In this document: positions 44,781 to 53,764 of the stretch, in pieces
Numbering within the stretch: the first letter of the stretch is position 1
Layout of the letters: every line of letters starts with the position of its first letter
Position numbers and translations under genes: made by a program
The notes under the pieces: model-generated
Database searches by the model: none
The model's input: only the letters and a program-made list of their open reading frames with translations
What the model was told of the DNA's origin: nothing
Assembly (NCBI GenBank): GCA_965263105.1
Contig: CBDHGL010000003.1
Coordinates: forward strand, 3,534,001-3,598,000
Length of the DNA: 64,000 nucleotides
Reading direction: 5' to 3'
DNA from: JBCCTX01 sp965263105
GTDB taxonomy: Bacteria > Bacteroidota > Bacteroidia > J057

Positions 44781-44942
44781 CAGGGTGGCCGAGAATGGCT
44801 TCTCTAAGAAAGAACCTACGTTCCACTATGCCCCTTTAGGGCCCAAATGAGTCCTGAAGGGACGAAATATCATCAGGTAGGGGAGTTATCCAAGGATATA
44901 ATCCCCTAATCTGTACGACAATTTCCGTTCTCGGCCACCCTG
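44781..44942. mobile_element. 162-bp MITE-like element with 18-bp terminal inverted repeats
   Basis: CAGGGTGGCCGAGAATGG (44781-44798) and its inverse CCGTTCTCGGCCACCCTG (44925-44942) match at 17 of 18 positions. TGTG directly flanks both ends (44777-44780 and 44943-44946), as a 4-base target duplication would, within a heptamer tract. The interior has no coding frame but carries further stems: GTCCT-gaa-GGGAC (44851-44863) and TAGGGGA (44878-44884) with TCCCCTA (44902-44908), which encloses TATCC/GGATA. It looks like a non-autonomous transposable element or structured repeat. Only one copy is in the window, so mobility is inferred. Confidence 0.75.
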
Positions 44943-44954
44943 TGTGGTCTGTTC
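44943..44954. repeat. Heptamer repeat tract, right part
   Basis: TGTGGTCTGTTC continues the GGTCTGT array interrupted by the 162-bp element and ends just before the M20 peptidase stop. Confidence 0.65.
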
Positions 44955-44957
44955 AAC

Positions 44958-46469
44958 CTACTCCCCAATTGCCGTAGTCAAATAGGCCAGATTCGTTCGA
45001 ATCCCATCTATGTAATTCCCTACTCGAATATTCTCATTGGGACTGTGCTGGTTATTGTCTCGATTTACCGTTGGGACCAGAACAGCTGGCATCCCCAGTT
45101 CGTTAACGACGGGTGCAAGAGGAATAGAGCCCCCTGCGCTTCGTATGATGACCGGAGGCTCCCCAAATTCATCTGTTAGGGCTCTTTGAAGCCATTTCCC
45201 AGGAAGGGAATGTACATCTGTTCGAAAGGACATATACCCAACTGAACTGGTAAAGGTGGCGATCCTGGGATGTTTCAACCGTTCTACACCTGTTGGGGAT
45301 TTTTCTGTTAGGTAATATCCCTGGGATTCTATATGGTCTCGGACCAATTGGATAAGTCTATTGGGATCAGTCTCTGGAACAAAGCGAATGTCAATTTCGG
45401 CGGTAGCTGTTGAAGGAACGATGGTACGAGCTTTTTTTCCTACCCATCCTGAAGAAAGGCCACGAATATTTAATGAGGGATATTGAAGGGCCTCCTGGTA
45501 ATTGGGGGCCACCTGGTCGGGATAGGCAATCCCAATTTTTCGTTGGATTTGAGCTTCATTGTCTGGAACACCCGCCAGGAGTTTGCGAGTGTCTTCATCC
45601 AGATTGACTCCGTCGTAAAAGCCAGGTAGGGTCACTCGCCCCTTCTCATCTTTCATCGAAGCCAGTAATCGGCTGAGACGGAAACCAGGATTGGGAGCAT
45701 AGTTGCCATAATGACCGCTGTGCTGGGGGACGATAGGGCCATAAGTTGTTAGGGTAATTTGGGCAATTCCTCGGGCTCCAAAGGTCAGAGTAGGACGGTT
45801 GGAAATATGCCGCGGGCCATCGAGGATAAGGAGCATGTCTGCCGCTAACAGATCCCTGTACTCCCTAACTGCTGGGGCGAAGCTAGGAGAGCTAATTTCC
45901 TCTTCAAAATCCATAATTACTTTGAGGTTACAGACGGGATTGATCTCCTTTTTTGCTAAGATGTCCAGGGCAGTCAAAAACATTAGAATGGCTCCCTTAG
46001 AATCTGAGGTAGATCGAGCGAAAATTCTCCATTCTGGATCAATTTCGCCCTTGAGGGATTCCCAGGAGATTATTTCATAGGCTTGTGGCCCGGAGACGGA
46101 CTTCTTCAATACAGGCATAAAGGGATCTTCCTGGTGCCAAAAGGAAGGGTCTACTGGCTGTCCATCCACCTGGAGATAAATAAGAGCCGTATGTTTATTC
46201 CCTGGATAAGAACGAGACGCCAGTAATAGGGGAGAAGTTTCGGTTTCCAGGGTTTGAACCTTGAAATTTCTCTTCACAAAGGCCTCTTCCATGAAAGCCA
46301 CATTGGCTGAAACCTGTTCTGGGAAATGGGCATCATTGGGGATGGAAAGTAATTGATAAAATTCATCGAAGCTTTTGTGCAATTGGTCTTGAGGAATTTC
46401 AAGACTCTGTGCCCAAAGGCTGCATCCAACTAGGCTGAGTTTCGTAAGAAATAGGTAAATCTTTTTCAT
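44958..46469 (-). CDS. Secreted M20 family metallopeptidase, metal-ligand variant
   Basis: A 503-residue M20/M25/M40-type peptidase with a signal peptide ending CSLWAQ. Such enzymes remove amino acids from short peptides with a two-metal centre. The bridging Asp in STSDSKG (D156), the catalytic Glu pair in FEEEIS (E189-E191) and the late His in NNQHSPNE are present. The first metal-ligand motif, usually H-x-D, reads YLQVDGQP, so the first His is Gln (Q100). The dimerisation domain is also present. It may be active with altered metal binding or be a subfamily trait. The gene ends close to the heptamer/element region. Confidence 0.88.
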   Translation of the reverse strand: MKKIYLFLTKLSLVGCSLWAQSLEIPQDQLHKSFDEFYQLLSIPNDAHFPEQVSANVAFMEEAFVKRNFKVQTLETETSPLLLASRSYPGNKHTALIYLQVDGQPVDPSFWHQEDPFMPVLKKSVSGPQAYEIISWESLKGEIDPEWRIFARSTSDSKGAILMFLTALDILAKKEINPVCNLKVIMDFEEEISSPSFAPAVREYRDLLAADMLLILDGPRHISNRPTLTFGARGIAQITLTTYGPIVPQHSGHYGNYAPNPGFRLSRLLASMKDEKGRVTLPGFYDGVNLDEDTRKLLAGVPDNEAQIQRKIGIAYPDQVAPNYQEALQYPSLNIRGLSSGWVGKKARTIVPSTATAEIDIRFVPETDPNRLIQLVRDHIESQGYYLTEKSPTGVERLKHPRIATFTSSVGYMSFRTDVHSLPGKWLQRALTDEFGEPPVIIRSAGGSIPLAPVVNELGMPAVLVPTVNRDNNQHSPNENIRVGNYIDGIRTNLAYLTTAIGE

Positions 46470-46569
46470 GGGTAGAATAAAAGAGGAAATTCTCTATTTT
46501 CAAAGGGAATGGCTATCCCTGTATTTTGCCAAATGGAAGGAAATAAATACCTTCCGCAAATTTTTCCCT

Positions 46570-47664
46570 ATGCTGCGAAATTTATTATCTCTTTGCCTAC
46601 TAATCCCTTTCTTCGCGAGTTGCCACAGCAATGGTTCTGAGCAGGAAAGAAAAGAGAAAATTCTCCCCAAACCTGAGGTAGCTAAAACGGCTCGTCGGGC
46701 TCGATTGCTTTTTCCCTCTCAAGATACCTTGATGGTGATTGGTCAAAGCCTCCCAGTAGGACTTTCCTTTGCAGATGTAGCCCCTCAGTCTCTATCTATT
46801 AGCTTGAATGGTGCTAGTAAAGTGCCTTTAGAAGTGGGGGAGGCCCCCCTTTCCCTGCCTACAGTAGGAGGCTTAATGGGAGATAATTCCTATGTCTTGT
46901 ATTTTGATTACCCCGATAGCGCCCAAGAAGCCTTGAGCATCCGATTCCAATTGCATTCTGATATAAAACCCGAGCTCCAGTCTTACCAAGTTCAAAATGT
47001 TTATCCCCATAATGAAGGATCTTTCACCCAAGGATTATTTTTTCATCAAGGGAGAATGTATGAAGGCTCGGGTGTTCAGGGGCGTTCTGCTATTCGATCT
47101 TATGCGTTGGAAACTGGGGAGGTATTTCAGGAAGCCTATATTCCTCCAGAATACTTTGGAGAGGGGATTGCCTTGATGGGAGACATCATCTATCAGTTGA
47201 CCTACAAAGCGAAAAAAATCTTGCTTTACACACAAGATACCTTTAATAAGGTGGGGGAACGACCATGGAACTCTGAAGGCTGGGGCTTAACTACGGATGG
47301 GAATTCGCTTATATTAAGTGACGGTAGCTTCTATTTGTATTTCTTGGATCCCGTTTCTATGGTGGAAAAGCGGCGGGTAAAAGTATCTGATGGAGAGCGA
47401 TTTATCAAAAAATTGAATGAGTTAGAGTATATTGAAGGAAGGGTGTATGCCAATGTTTGGGAGACCGATAGCATCGTGGGAATTGATCCCAATACGGGAA
47501 AGGTAGAAACGTATTTGGATATGAAGGGTATTCTTCCGGGATATAGTGCGGACAAGCAACGGTCTAAGGTATTAAATGGGATAGCCTACCACCCAGAAAG
47601 AAAAAATTTCTTCGTTACAGGAAAGGAATGGCCACAGTTATTTGAAATCCGTGTAAAGCCCTAA
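46570..47664 (+). CDS. Glutaminyl-peptide cyclotransferase lipoprotein
   Basis: A lipoprotein of about 364 residues whose signal ends in FFASC. The second half is a glutamine cyclotransferase (PF05096) beta-propeller: YPHNEGSFTQGLFFHQGRMYEGSG opens it, with EGWGLTTDG, LNELEYIEGRVYANVWETD and GKEWPQLFEI as later blade motifs. These enzymes turn N-terminal Gln into pyroglutamate; in Bacteroidota this may protect exported proteins. The first 110 mature residues are an extra N-terminal domain. The frame opens at 46468, overlapping the divergent M20 start, but ATG 46570 begins the lipoprotein signal. Confidence 0.9.
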   Translation: MLRNLLSLCLLIPFFASCHSNGSEQERKEKILPKPEVAKTARRARLLFPSQDTLMVIGQSLPVGLSFADVAPQSLSISLNGASKVPLEVGEAPLSLPTVGGLMGDNSYVLYFDYPDSAQEALSIRFQLHSDIKPELQSYQVQNVYPHNEGSFTQGLFFHQGRMYEGSGVQGRSAIRSYALETGEVFQEAYIPPEYFGEGIALMGDIIYQLTYKAKKILLYTQDTFNKVGERPWNSEGWGLTTDGNSLILSDGSFYLYFLDPVSMVEKRRVKVSDGERFIKKLNELEYIEGRVYANVWETDSIVGIDPNTGKVETYLDMKGILPGYSADKQRSKVLNGIAYHPERKNFFVTGKEWPQLFEIRVKP

Positions 47665-47675
47665 ATGAATTAAGC

Positions 47676-49514
47676 TTATTCAGCCCTAAATCTGTGAATA
47701 GGAAGCAGAATACCATTGGCCGTGAGCTTAGGTTGGATAGGCCTTGGCTCTCTTTGTTCCAGGCTAATGATTTCCCACTCATGTTTTCCCGGTCCCAAAG
47801 TATAAGGAAGAGGTATACCCTCATAGGCTTGTAATTCTTCGCCATCCACCCTTACCAATATTCTGGGCAATCTATTAAAATTCATGCTGAGGGTATTAAT
47901 TGAATCACTCAATATAATACTCCCTCTTAAAACTTGAACAAAATGATTCATAGGCGTAGTAGGTGCCAAGGGAATTTCTTTGAGAGAACTAACAAAGCGT
48001 CTCTCCAAAGGAACTTTTGAGGCCAATAAGGACGATACTTCCCCTAAACCGAAGGAAGCATTCACAGGATAGAGATCTTTCCAGAGGCCCTTTTCATTGA
48101 AGGCTTTGATAAAGGTGCAGGATTCGGTCTGGCTATAGCTTCCGTTTGGATGGAAAATCTTAGTTTTTAAGGTACAAGATTCCTCAATTACCAAAGAGTC
48201 TGGAGCAATCGGAGATCTGAGGCTGGGTTCTTCCTCGTTCAGGCTATAGTGGATGTTTACGTTGTCTATGGGCTTTTGAAGCTCAATTATAACATTCTTT
48301 TGGAACGTCCATATGTTAGAACTCAGTGCTGGAAATGATTGGGAACTTAAGGTGATCGGCATAGTCCCCGAAAGAGATGTCTCTGAGCTTTGGGATAGCA
48401 TACAAGTAAGCTTCCAAGACCACTGAAGTAAAGGAGGGGCGGAAGCTGGTAAGGTTGAGGTCGTTCGTAATTTTATTCTCAGGGTTTTATCCGAGCCTGG
48501 ATAAATGACAGACTCAATTGCTCCTAAGGAAGGAAATATTTGATCGTGGGATAGAAAATTTGCGTCAAGTCGCATTGGATAGGCGGTAGGGTTTTCTACT
48601 GTAATTTCCAAGTATCCTTTTGGCCTGGAGTCTTCGGGATTCCAAAGGGAAGCTGTCTGAATGGGCAATTGGGTACCAAAGTCTTTGAGTAGATTAAAAC
48701 AGTCAGATTGGATAAGCTCTTGATCAATCAGATTAATCTGAGAGAGGACTGGTTTTTTTTCTGAAAGAGAAATCCAGTACAATTGGTCTTGTTCTTGAGC
48801 TTGGCTAAGAAAGTGATAGTTAGAAGCGTATTTATAGGAAGGAAGTTGGAGAGAAGAATAAGGCAAATATACGGAAAACGACCTATCTCCTAGTAATTTT
48901 TCCAGGTCTTTCATGCCTTTCAATTCTCCAGTCATTTCAGGGGGGAAGGAAAGAAATAATAGGACCTTTTGGAAATGTGCTTGTTGGCGGCGGGCATTTC
49001 TTACATAATCCAGGGTGCTTTGTGAGAGCTCAAAATTTTCCTTTCCTATTCCGATATTAAAGACATGAACATCATTAATGGTTAGATCCGACACATAATT
49101 GAGTGATTCCTGATTTTCTTCCGGGCTTTTTTTCTCTAGCAAACTTGCTTCAGTTCGAGGGATTAGTTCGTAGGCAAAAGGCGTGTTAGGTCTTTGTCTG
49201 GAACTAATCTTTATTTGAGATGAGCGATAGTTGGAATCTGGACTTTGGATGGCCTCAAACTCCAATACGATAGCTGGGTTAAAGGAGGTAAGAATCGTTG
49301 AGGTGATAGCGGGTGGGAATTTGTCGGAATTTCCAGTTCCCGGTTGAATTAATGCAATTCCTGATTGAGACGAAGAAGAATGAGAAAAGATCTCCTGAAC
49401 ATCTGAAGGAGAGAAAAAATGACTGTTGTCAGAGTGAGTTGTTACCTGACTCTGAGATATTTTGGTAGATAGAAATAGTCCAGTTACTAACAAGAGTTGA
49501 AGCACAGGTTTCAT
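47676..49514 (-). CDS. Secreted protein with chitobiase-like C-terminal domain
   Basis: A 612-residue protein with a signal peptide (first 22 residues, ending SQSQ). The mature sequence is Ser/Leu/Pro-rich and beta-strand-like. Around residues 415-470 IDNVNIHYSLNEEEPSLRSP resembles the CHB_HEX_C-type domain seen at the ends of chitobiases and other glycosidases. No catalytic module is recognised. It lies 11 bases from the convergent glutaminyl cyclase gene. Function is unknown; carbohydrate or surface binding is a guess. Confidence 0.65.
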   Translation of the reverse strand: MKPVLQLLLVTGLFLSTKISQSQVTTHSDNSHFFSPSDVQEIFSHSSSSQSGIALIQPGTGNSDKFPPAITSTILTSFNPAIVLEFEAIQSPDSNYRSSQIKISSRQRPNTPFAYELIPRTEASLLEKKSPEENQESLNYVSDLTINDVHVFNIGIGKENFELSQSTLDYVRNARRQQAHFQKVLLFLSFPPEMTGELKGMKDLEKLLGDRSFSVYLPYSSLQLPSYKYASNYHFLSQAQEQDQLYWISLSEKKPVLSQINLIDQELIQSDCFNLLKDFGTQLPIQTASLWNPEDSRPKGYLEITVENPTAYPMRLDANFLSHDQIFPSLGAIESVIYPGSDKTLRIKLRTTSTLPASAPPLLQWSWKLTCMLSQSSETSLSGTMPITLSSQSFPALSSNIWTFQKNVIIELQKPIDNVNIHYSLNEEEPSLRSPIAPDSLVIEESCTLKTKIFHPNGSYSQTESCTFIKAFNEKGLWKDLYPVNASFGLGEVSSLLASKVPLERRFVSSLKEIPLAPTTPMNHFVQVLRGSIILSDSINTLSMNFNRLPRILVRVDGEELQAYEGIPLPYTLGPGKHEWEIISLEQREPRPIQPKLTANGILLPIHRFRAE

Positions 49515-49745
49515 AGGGCCAACGATTAACTATTCCTAACAGTTTTTCAAAAATCTGTTAAAACGAAAACAAAAAACACATGACGAAATAGGCTCAAAAA
49601 CTTAAATACTACAGAATGACGTGCCTTTTGTAAAGGTAAGAATAAATTTTCAACAAAATAATATTATAAGACTTATATTTTTACAAATTCTTTTTAATTA
49701 GAGTTAGTTCGTTTGAAAAAAAGTAATTTTTTGATGAAAATATAT

Positions 49746-52181
49746 TTATTGTTTGGTATTCAGATACTTTTCAAGCCATTGATCCATCTCCCACAGTACA
49801 TGGAGCAGGGATTCTCTAGCTCTATATCCATGACTTTCATTTGGTAACATTACAAGCCTTGTTGTGGCTCCATGTCCTTTTAATGCGTTATAAAATCGTT
49901 GGCTTTGCATGGGAAATGTCCCGGAATTGTTATCTGCTTGCCCATGAATTAGCAAAATTGGCTCATTTACTTTGTTGGCATGCATAAAAGGAGACATTTG
50001 AAAATATATATCTGAGGCTTCCCAAAATGTGCGCTCTTCTCGCTGAAAACCAAAGGGCGTAAGGCTACGGTTATAGGCACCACTTCGAGCAATTCCCGTA
50101 GCAAAGAGGTCAGAGTGCGCGAGCAAATTAGCCGTCATAAAGGCTCCATAGGAATGCCCAGCTATAGCCATTCGATTTCGGTCCCCTACGCCCATTTCTT
50201 CGAGTTTATTAATCGCAGCCTCTGCATTTTGGACCAATTGTTCTACAAAACTGTCATTGGGTTCTGCTTTCCCTTCACCAATTATCGGCATAGAAGCATT
50301 GTGGAGGACAGCGTAACCTCGCATAACCCAAACGATTGGGGAGTTGGCACTAAGTCTGGGAAATTGATAGGGGGAACCACTGCGTTGACTAGCGTGAGAA
50401 GCACTTTTGTACTCCCGAGGATAGGCCCAAATGAGAGTGGGAAGAGGACCTTCTTCAATGGTATATCCAGGAGGCGTGTATAGGGTACCCGAAAGGGCAA
50501 CGCTATCTTCTCGCCAATAGGATATTTCCTCTTTTTTGACCTTTGCTAAAGAAGGATAGGGATTGGGAAAGGAAGTCAATGCTTTTGCGCTATCCGAATT
50601 CCAATTTCGGAGAAAATAGTTGGGGGCTTCATTCAAAGACTCTCTTCGGGATACAAAGGTGCCTTTATCTGGATCTATTAACGCAATAGGATACTCATAA
50701 TAGGGGGCAGCAGATTGCCAAAGCCGCTTGGTTTTCCCAGAAGAAATATGAAAGGCATCTATAAAAGGTTTGTTTCCCTCCTCAGAGGCTCCGTTTCCTA
50801 TAAGAAATAGGTTTTCCTTTTTTTCATCTATTAAGAGAGTGGAATAGCCATTGGATAACTCTTTCTCTACAAAACGTCCAGGATTGCTATAGCGATCTTC
50901 AGTAGAGTAGTCGAATACTTTATCCGTTAGCCCCTCAGGGTCTGAAGGACTGAAGGTATTAACAATTCTACGGCGAGTTTTGTACCAACTCTCATAGGAG
51001 AAAGCAAGCTTTTCATGGACCCAATCTATCCCAGCATATCTCAACTCAAATTCAATACCAGCACGTGGACCTGACTCAAATGGGGCTTTGAGGAGAAAAA
51101 GCCTATCTCTTACAGACTCATCTCTCTTGGGATCTCCCTGGTCTTGGGCTTCAACCCAGTATAGGGTTGCAGCGTGGTCTGGCCTCCATGCGAAACTTCT
51201 AGGCCCTTTCCTTACCGCCCCAAAACCTTTGGGTATATCTTCTGCTGGGGGAATTTCTGCTACCTTTTTAATCAATTCTCCATCTGGATTCCATATTTCT
51301 ATTCGTTGAGCAAACCGATAGTAGGGAACGAGGTAGGAAAAAGGTTTGACGAGGGATTCAGCCAAGCAATAATTGCCATCGGGGGAAGGTTCCAGTGAGG
51401 TGAAAATTCCCCGATTATTCATCCAGATTTCTTCTCCCTCAACTGGTACTTTCAATATTTGGGAGCTGGTATAATAAGAAAAGAGGGACTCGTCAAAAGG
51501 ATTTTTGAGGAGATCCTGGTAAGTACGGTTGGGAGCTTCCTTACCAGCATTTTCACTAATTACCGGACCCATGGGAACGGAGGGAGCAGTTGGAGGGGCT
51601 CCCCTTTTCTCAGCTATAGCCTTGCACCATAGAAACTTACTATCAGGACTCCAGGCGAAGGGCCTACCTCTGAGCGCAGCATTTAAGGGAACCTGGGAAA
51701 GTTGACGAGCTGTACGGCTAGCAATCTCTACTACCCATAGGTGCAGGGCTGTATCGACAGTCTGGGTGAAAGCCAGTTGCGAAGCATCCGGAGACCAGGC
51801 AAAATTCCCAAAATGTGGAGAAGCGGGAAGGCCGGAAACTTGAAATTGTTCTCCCGTTTCGATTTGCAATAGGCTGATATGAGTTCCGTAGTAGAAGTCT
51901 CTTGAGGGGCCATTTGTTCTAGGGTTAATTCGCAATCCTCCCATGCGGAGTTCCGGTTGAGAAAGCTCCTGAATAGAGGGCATACTAGGCAACTCTACGA
52001 TCCCCATCCACTTAGAGTTAGGACTTAGGTAGACGCGGGGACTTGGAGATACATCAACAATATCAAGTATTTCTTTTGGGGGCGTTTGATAGCGGAGATT
52101 TGTTTGGGCAGGTAAATGAGGAAGGCCAAACATCAGAATAGCCATACCTAAACAAAGGAGGATGAGAGGAGATTTTTTCAT
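49746..52181 (-). CDS. Secreted S9 family serine peptidase
   Basis: An 811-residue exported peptidase with a signal peptide ending HLPAQ. An N-terminal beta-propeller (with repeats such as FAWSPDASQLAFTQ and FAWSPDSKFLW) precedes a C-terminal alpha/beta hydrolase. The nucleophile is in IAGHSYGAFMTANLLAH, the Asp in HGQADNNSGTFP and the His in PNESHGYRARE, as in prolyl oligopeptidases and dipeptidyl peptidases (S9). It most resembles the glutamyl-endopeptidase-like S9 group. About 230 AT-rich bases without a gene lie between it and the previous gene. Confidence 0.93.
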   Translation of the reverse strand: MKKSPLILLCLGMAILMFGLPHLPAQTNLRYQTPPKEILDIVDVSPSPRVYLSPNSKWMGIVELPSMPSIQELSQPELRMGGLRINPRTNGPSRDFYYGTHISLLQIETGEQFQVSGLPASPHFGNFAWSPDASQLAFTQTVDTALHLWVVEIASRTARQLSQVPLNAALRGRPFAWSPDSKFLWCKAIAEKRGAPPTAPSVPMGPVISENAGKEAPNRTYQDLLKNPFDESLFSYYTSSQILKVPVEGEEIWMNNRGIFTSLEPSPDGNYCLAESLVKPFSYLVPYYRFAQRIEIWNPDGELIKKVAEIPPAEDIPKGFGAVRKGPRSFAWRPDHAATLYWVEAQDQGDPKRDESVRDRLFLLKAPFESGPRAGIEFELRYAGIDWVHEKLAFSYESWYKTRRRIVNTFSPSDPEGLTDKVFDYSTEDRYSNPGRFVEKELSNGYSTLLIDEKKENLFLIGNGASEEGNKPFIDAFHISSGKTKRLWQSAAPYYEYPIALIDPDKGTFVSRRESLNEAPNYFLRNWNSDSAKALTSFPNPYPSLAKVKKEEISYWREDSVALSGTLYTPPGYTIEEGPLPTLIWAYPREYKSASHASQRSGSPYQFPRLSANSPIVWVMRGYAVLHNASMPIIGEGKAEPNDSFVEQLVQNAEAAINKLEEMGVGDRNRMAIAGHSYGAFMTANLLAHSDLFATGIARSGAYNRSLTPFGFQREERTFWEASDIYFQMSPFMHANKVNEPILLIHGQADNNSGTFPMQSQRFYNALKGHGATTRLVMLPNESHGYRARESLLHVLWEMDQWLEKYLNTKQ

Positions 52182-52270
52182 TTTAGCTTACTTGGGAATA
52201 GATGGGAAAAACTACTTGAACATGGGTATTTCCCGTAGCAGAAACAAATAAATCTCACGCTTATTATTAC

Positions 52271-53041
52271 CTACAACAAACTGATGCTTAATCCTCCGTC
52301 CACTACAATGGCTTGCCCATGTATGAAGCTTGCATCCGGGCTGCATAAGAATAGGACTGTCGCGGCTATTTCCTCCGCTTGACCTATCCTCCCTATGGGG
52401 TGTTTGTTCCCCCATTCGGATAAGACTTGTTGAAGCGGACCGTGTTCTGCTGCTCCATATCGCAATAGTGGGGTGTCAATTGCCCCTGGACAGATACAAT
52501 TTACCCGAATATTTTCCCTGGCGTAATCCATGGCCATAGACCGGGTCAATGCGATGACGGCTCCTTTTGATGCTGCATAGGCCGATACATTTGCCTGGCT
52601 GCGTATTCCCTGTACACTGGAAATATGGACAATGGCACCCCCACCTTGTTTGCGAATTTCGGGGATGCCGTATTTCGAAATGAGAAAAATGCTCTTTACA
52701 CTTACATCGAAAGTTCGGTCCCATACCTCAATATCCGTACTCTCCACAGTTCCATAGGTTTGAATCCCAGCAGAATTGCAGATGAAATCTAGACGTCCAA
52801 ATTGCAGGATGAGTTGATCAATTACCCGTTTTGCCTGTGTGGGATCGGTAACGTCCGCCGGGAAGGATTTGGCTTTTCCCCCTGCCTCTATGATTTCTTC
52901 TTCCGTTTTCCTGGCTGCCGCCGAATGGATGTCAACAATACCTACAGAAGCTCCTTTTTTAGAAAATAGAAGGGCTGAAGCTTTGCCAATACCTGATCCT
53001 CCCCCTACAACGAGGGCTACCTTTTTATGGAAATGATTCAT
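52271..53041 (-). CDS. Short-chain dehydrogenase/reductase
   Basis: A 256-residue classical SDR with NAD(P) motif VGGGSGIGKAS, the structural NSAG, and the catalytic Ser-Tyr-Lys set in HISSVQGI and SAYAASKGA. The Asp after the second strand (VDIHS) suggests NAD preference. Substrate unknown; related enzymes act on sugars, steroids or 3-oxoacyl groups. The Met at 53041 precedes the Rossmann strand; a start at 53083 would add 14 unlikely residues. The start overlaps the end of the DUF2459 gene by 17 bases. Confidence 0.92.
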   Translation of the reverse strand: MNHFHKKVALVVGGGSGIGKASALLFSKKGASVGIVDIHSAAARKTEEEIIEAGGKAKSFPADVTDPTQAKRVIDQLILQFGRLDFICNSAGIQTYGTVESTDIEVWDRTFDVSVKSIFLISKYGIPEIRKQGGGAIVHISSVQGIRSQANVSAYAASKGAVIALTRSMAMDYARENIRVNCICPGAIDTPLLRYGAAEHGPLQQVLSEWGNKHPIGRIGQAEEIAATVLFLCSPDASFIHGQAIVVDGGLSISLL

Positions 53042-53732
53042 TGTGAGGGATTTTTTTGAGTTGGTAAAATAATCCTTGGTCAAGAGGAGTCCAAAGCCCG
53101 GTTCGTACCCCGGCTTTTGCTAAGGCTCGATTTACCCAGTTGTTGCACGTATTGAATAGGCTATATTTGCCTGTTGCGTTATAGAAATTGTCTCTTCCTG
53201 TCCAGCCTTGGTCCGGGATGAGTGTTGGGCCTCGTGGTGGAATCAGGAGTGTACTGTCCAGGAAAACACATAGGTCCTCATATGAAGACTGCGTGAGGAA
53301 TAATTCTCTGCAATCCTTATGCAAACTTGGCTTTTTTTCAAGGAAACTCACTTGGACAACTGAGGGACTGGGTAGGAACAAGGCGTTCAGGGTAACAGAT
53401 AAGGTGAAATCTTCCCAAGTAGGCGTATCCATAAAGAATGCCTTGTCTCCCCATCCAATAGAAATATGGGTGAAGCTGGAATCGACCCCTTCAAAATTAT
53501 TGATCTTAAATATATTTCTCCAATCTCTGGTTGGGGCTTTGACAGGTAAAATAAGGAAGCTATGAAAGCCATTGCTACGGACATAAATCGGGATGGAAGA
53601 ATCCGTTGTATCCTGCTGAAAACGGGGATTCCGAGGGAAGAGTGCGCCTATAAGTATCCCCAAAAGGTAGCATAAGATTAACATACCTAGAATACGTATT
53701 AGCAAGAATAGCAAGGCTTTGATTGCTTTCAT
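53025..53732 (-). CDS. DUF2459 (TIGR02117 family) protein
   Basis: A 235-residue membrane-anchored protein. One N-terminal membrane helix (about residues 6-30) precedes the conserved DUF2459 domain: IPIYVRSNGFHSFLILPV, ISIGWGDKAFF and, near the C-terminus, FNTCNNWVNRALAKAGVRT. A His and a Cys-Asn pair suggest a papain-like/NlpC-related active site, but no activity is established. It overlaps the SDR gene and follows the SGNH hydrolase by 32 bases, so the three likely form an operon. Confidence 0.85.
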   Translation of the reverse strand: MKAIKALLFLLIRILGMLILCYLLGILIGALFPRNPRFQQDTTDSSIPIYVRSNGFHSFLILPVKAPTRDWRNIFKINNFEGVDSSFTHISIGWGDKAFFMDTPTWEDFTLSVTLNALFLPSPSVVQVSFLEKKPSLHKDCRELFLTQSSYEDLCVFLDSTLLIPPRGPTLIPDQGWTGRDNFYNATGKYSLFNTCNNWVNRALAKAGVRTGLWTPLDQGLFYQLKKIPHNESFP

Positions 53733-53764
53733 TTTATTCCCTTCCTATATACTTCTTGAGTTTC

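Noticed and set aside
1..44954. CRISPR-like array from repeated GGTCTGT units
   Set aside because: Units are 7 bases with no spacers, and no cas genes are in the window.
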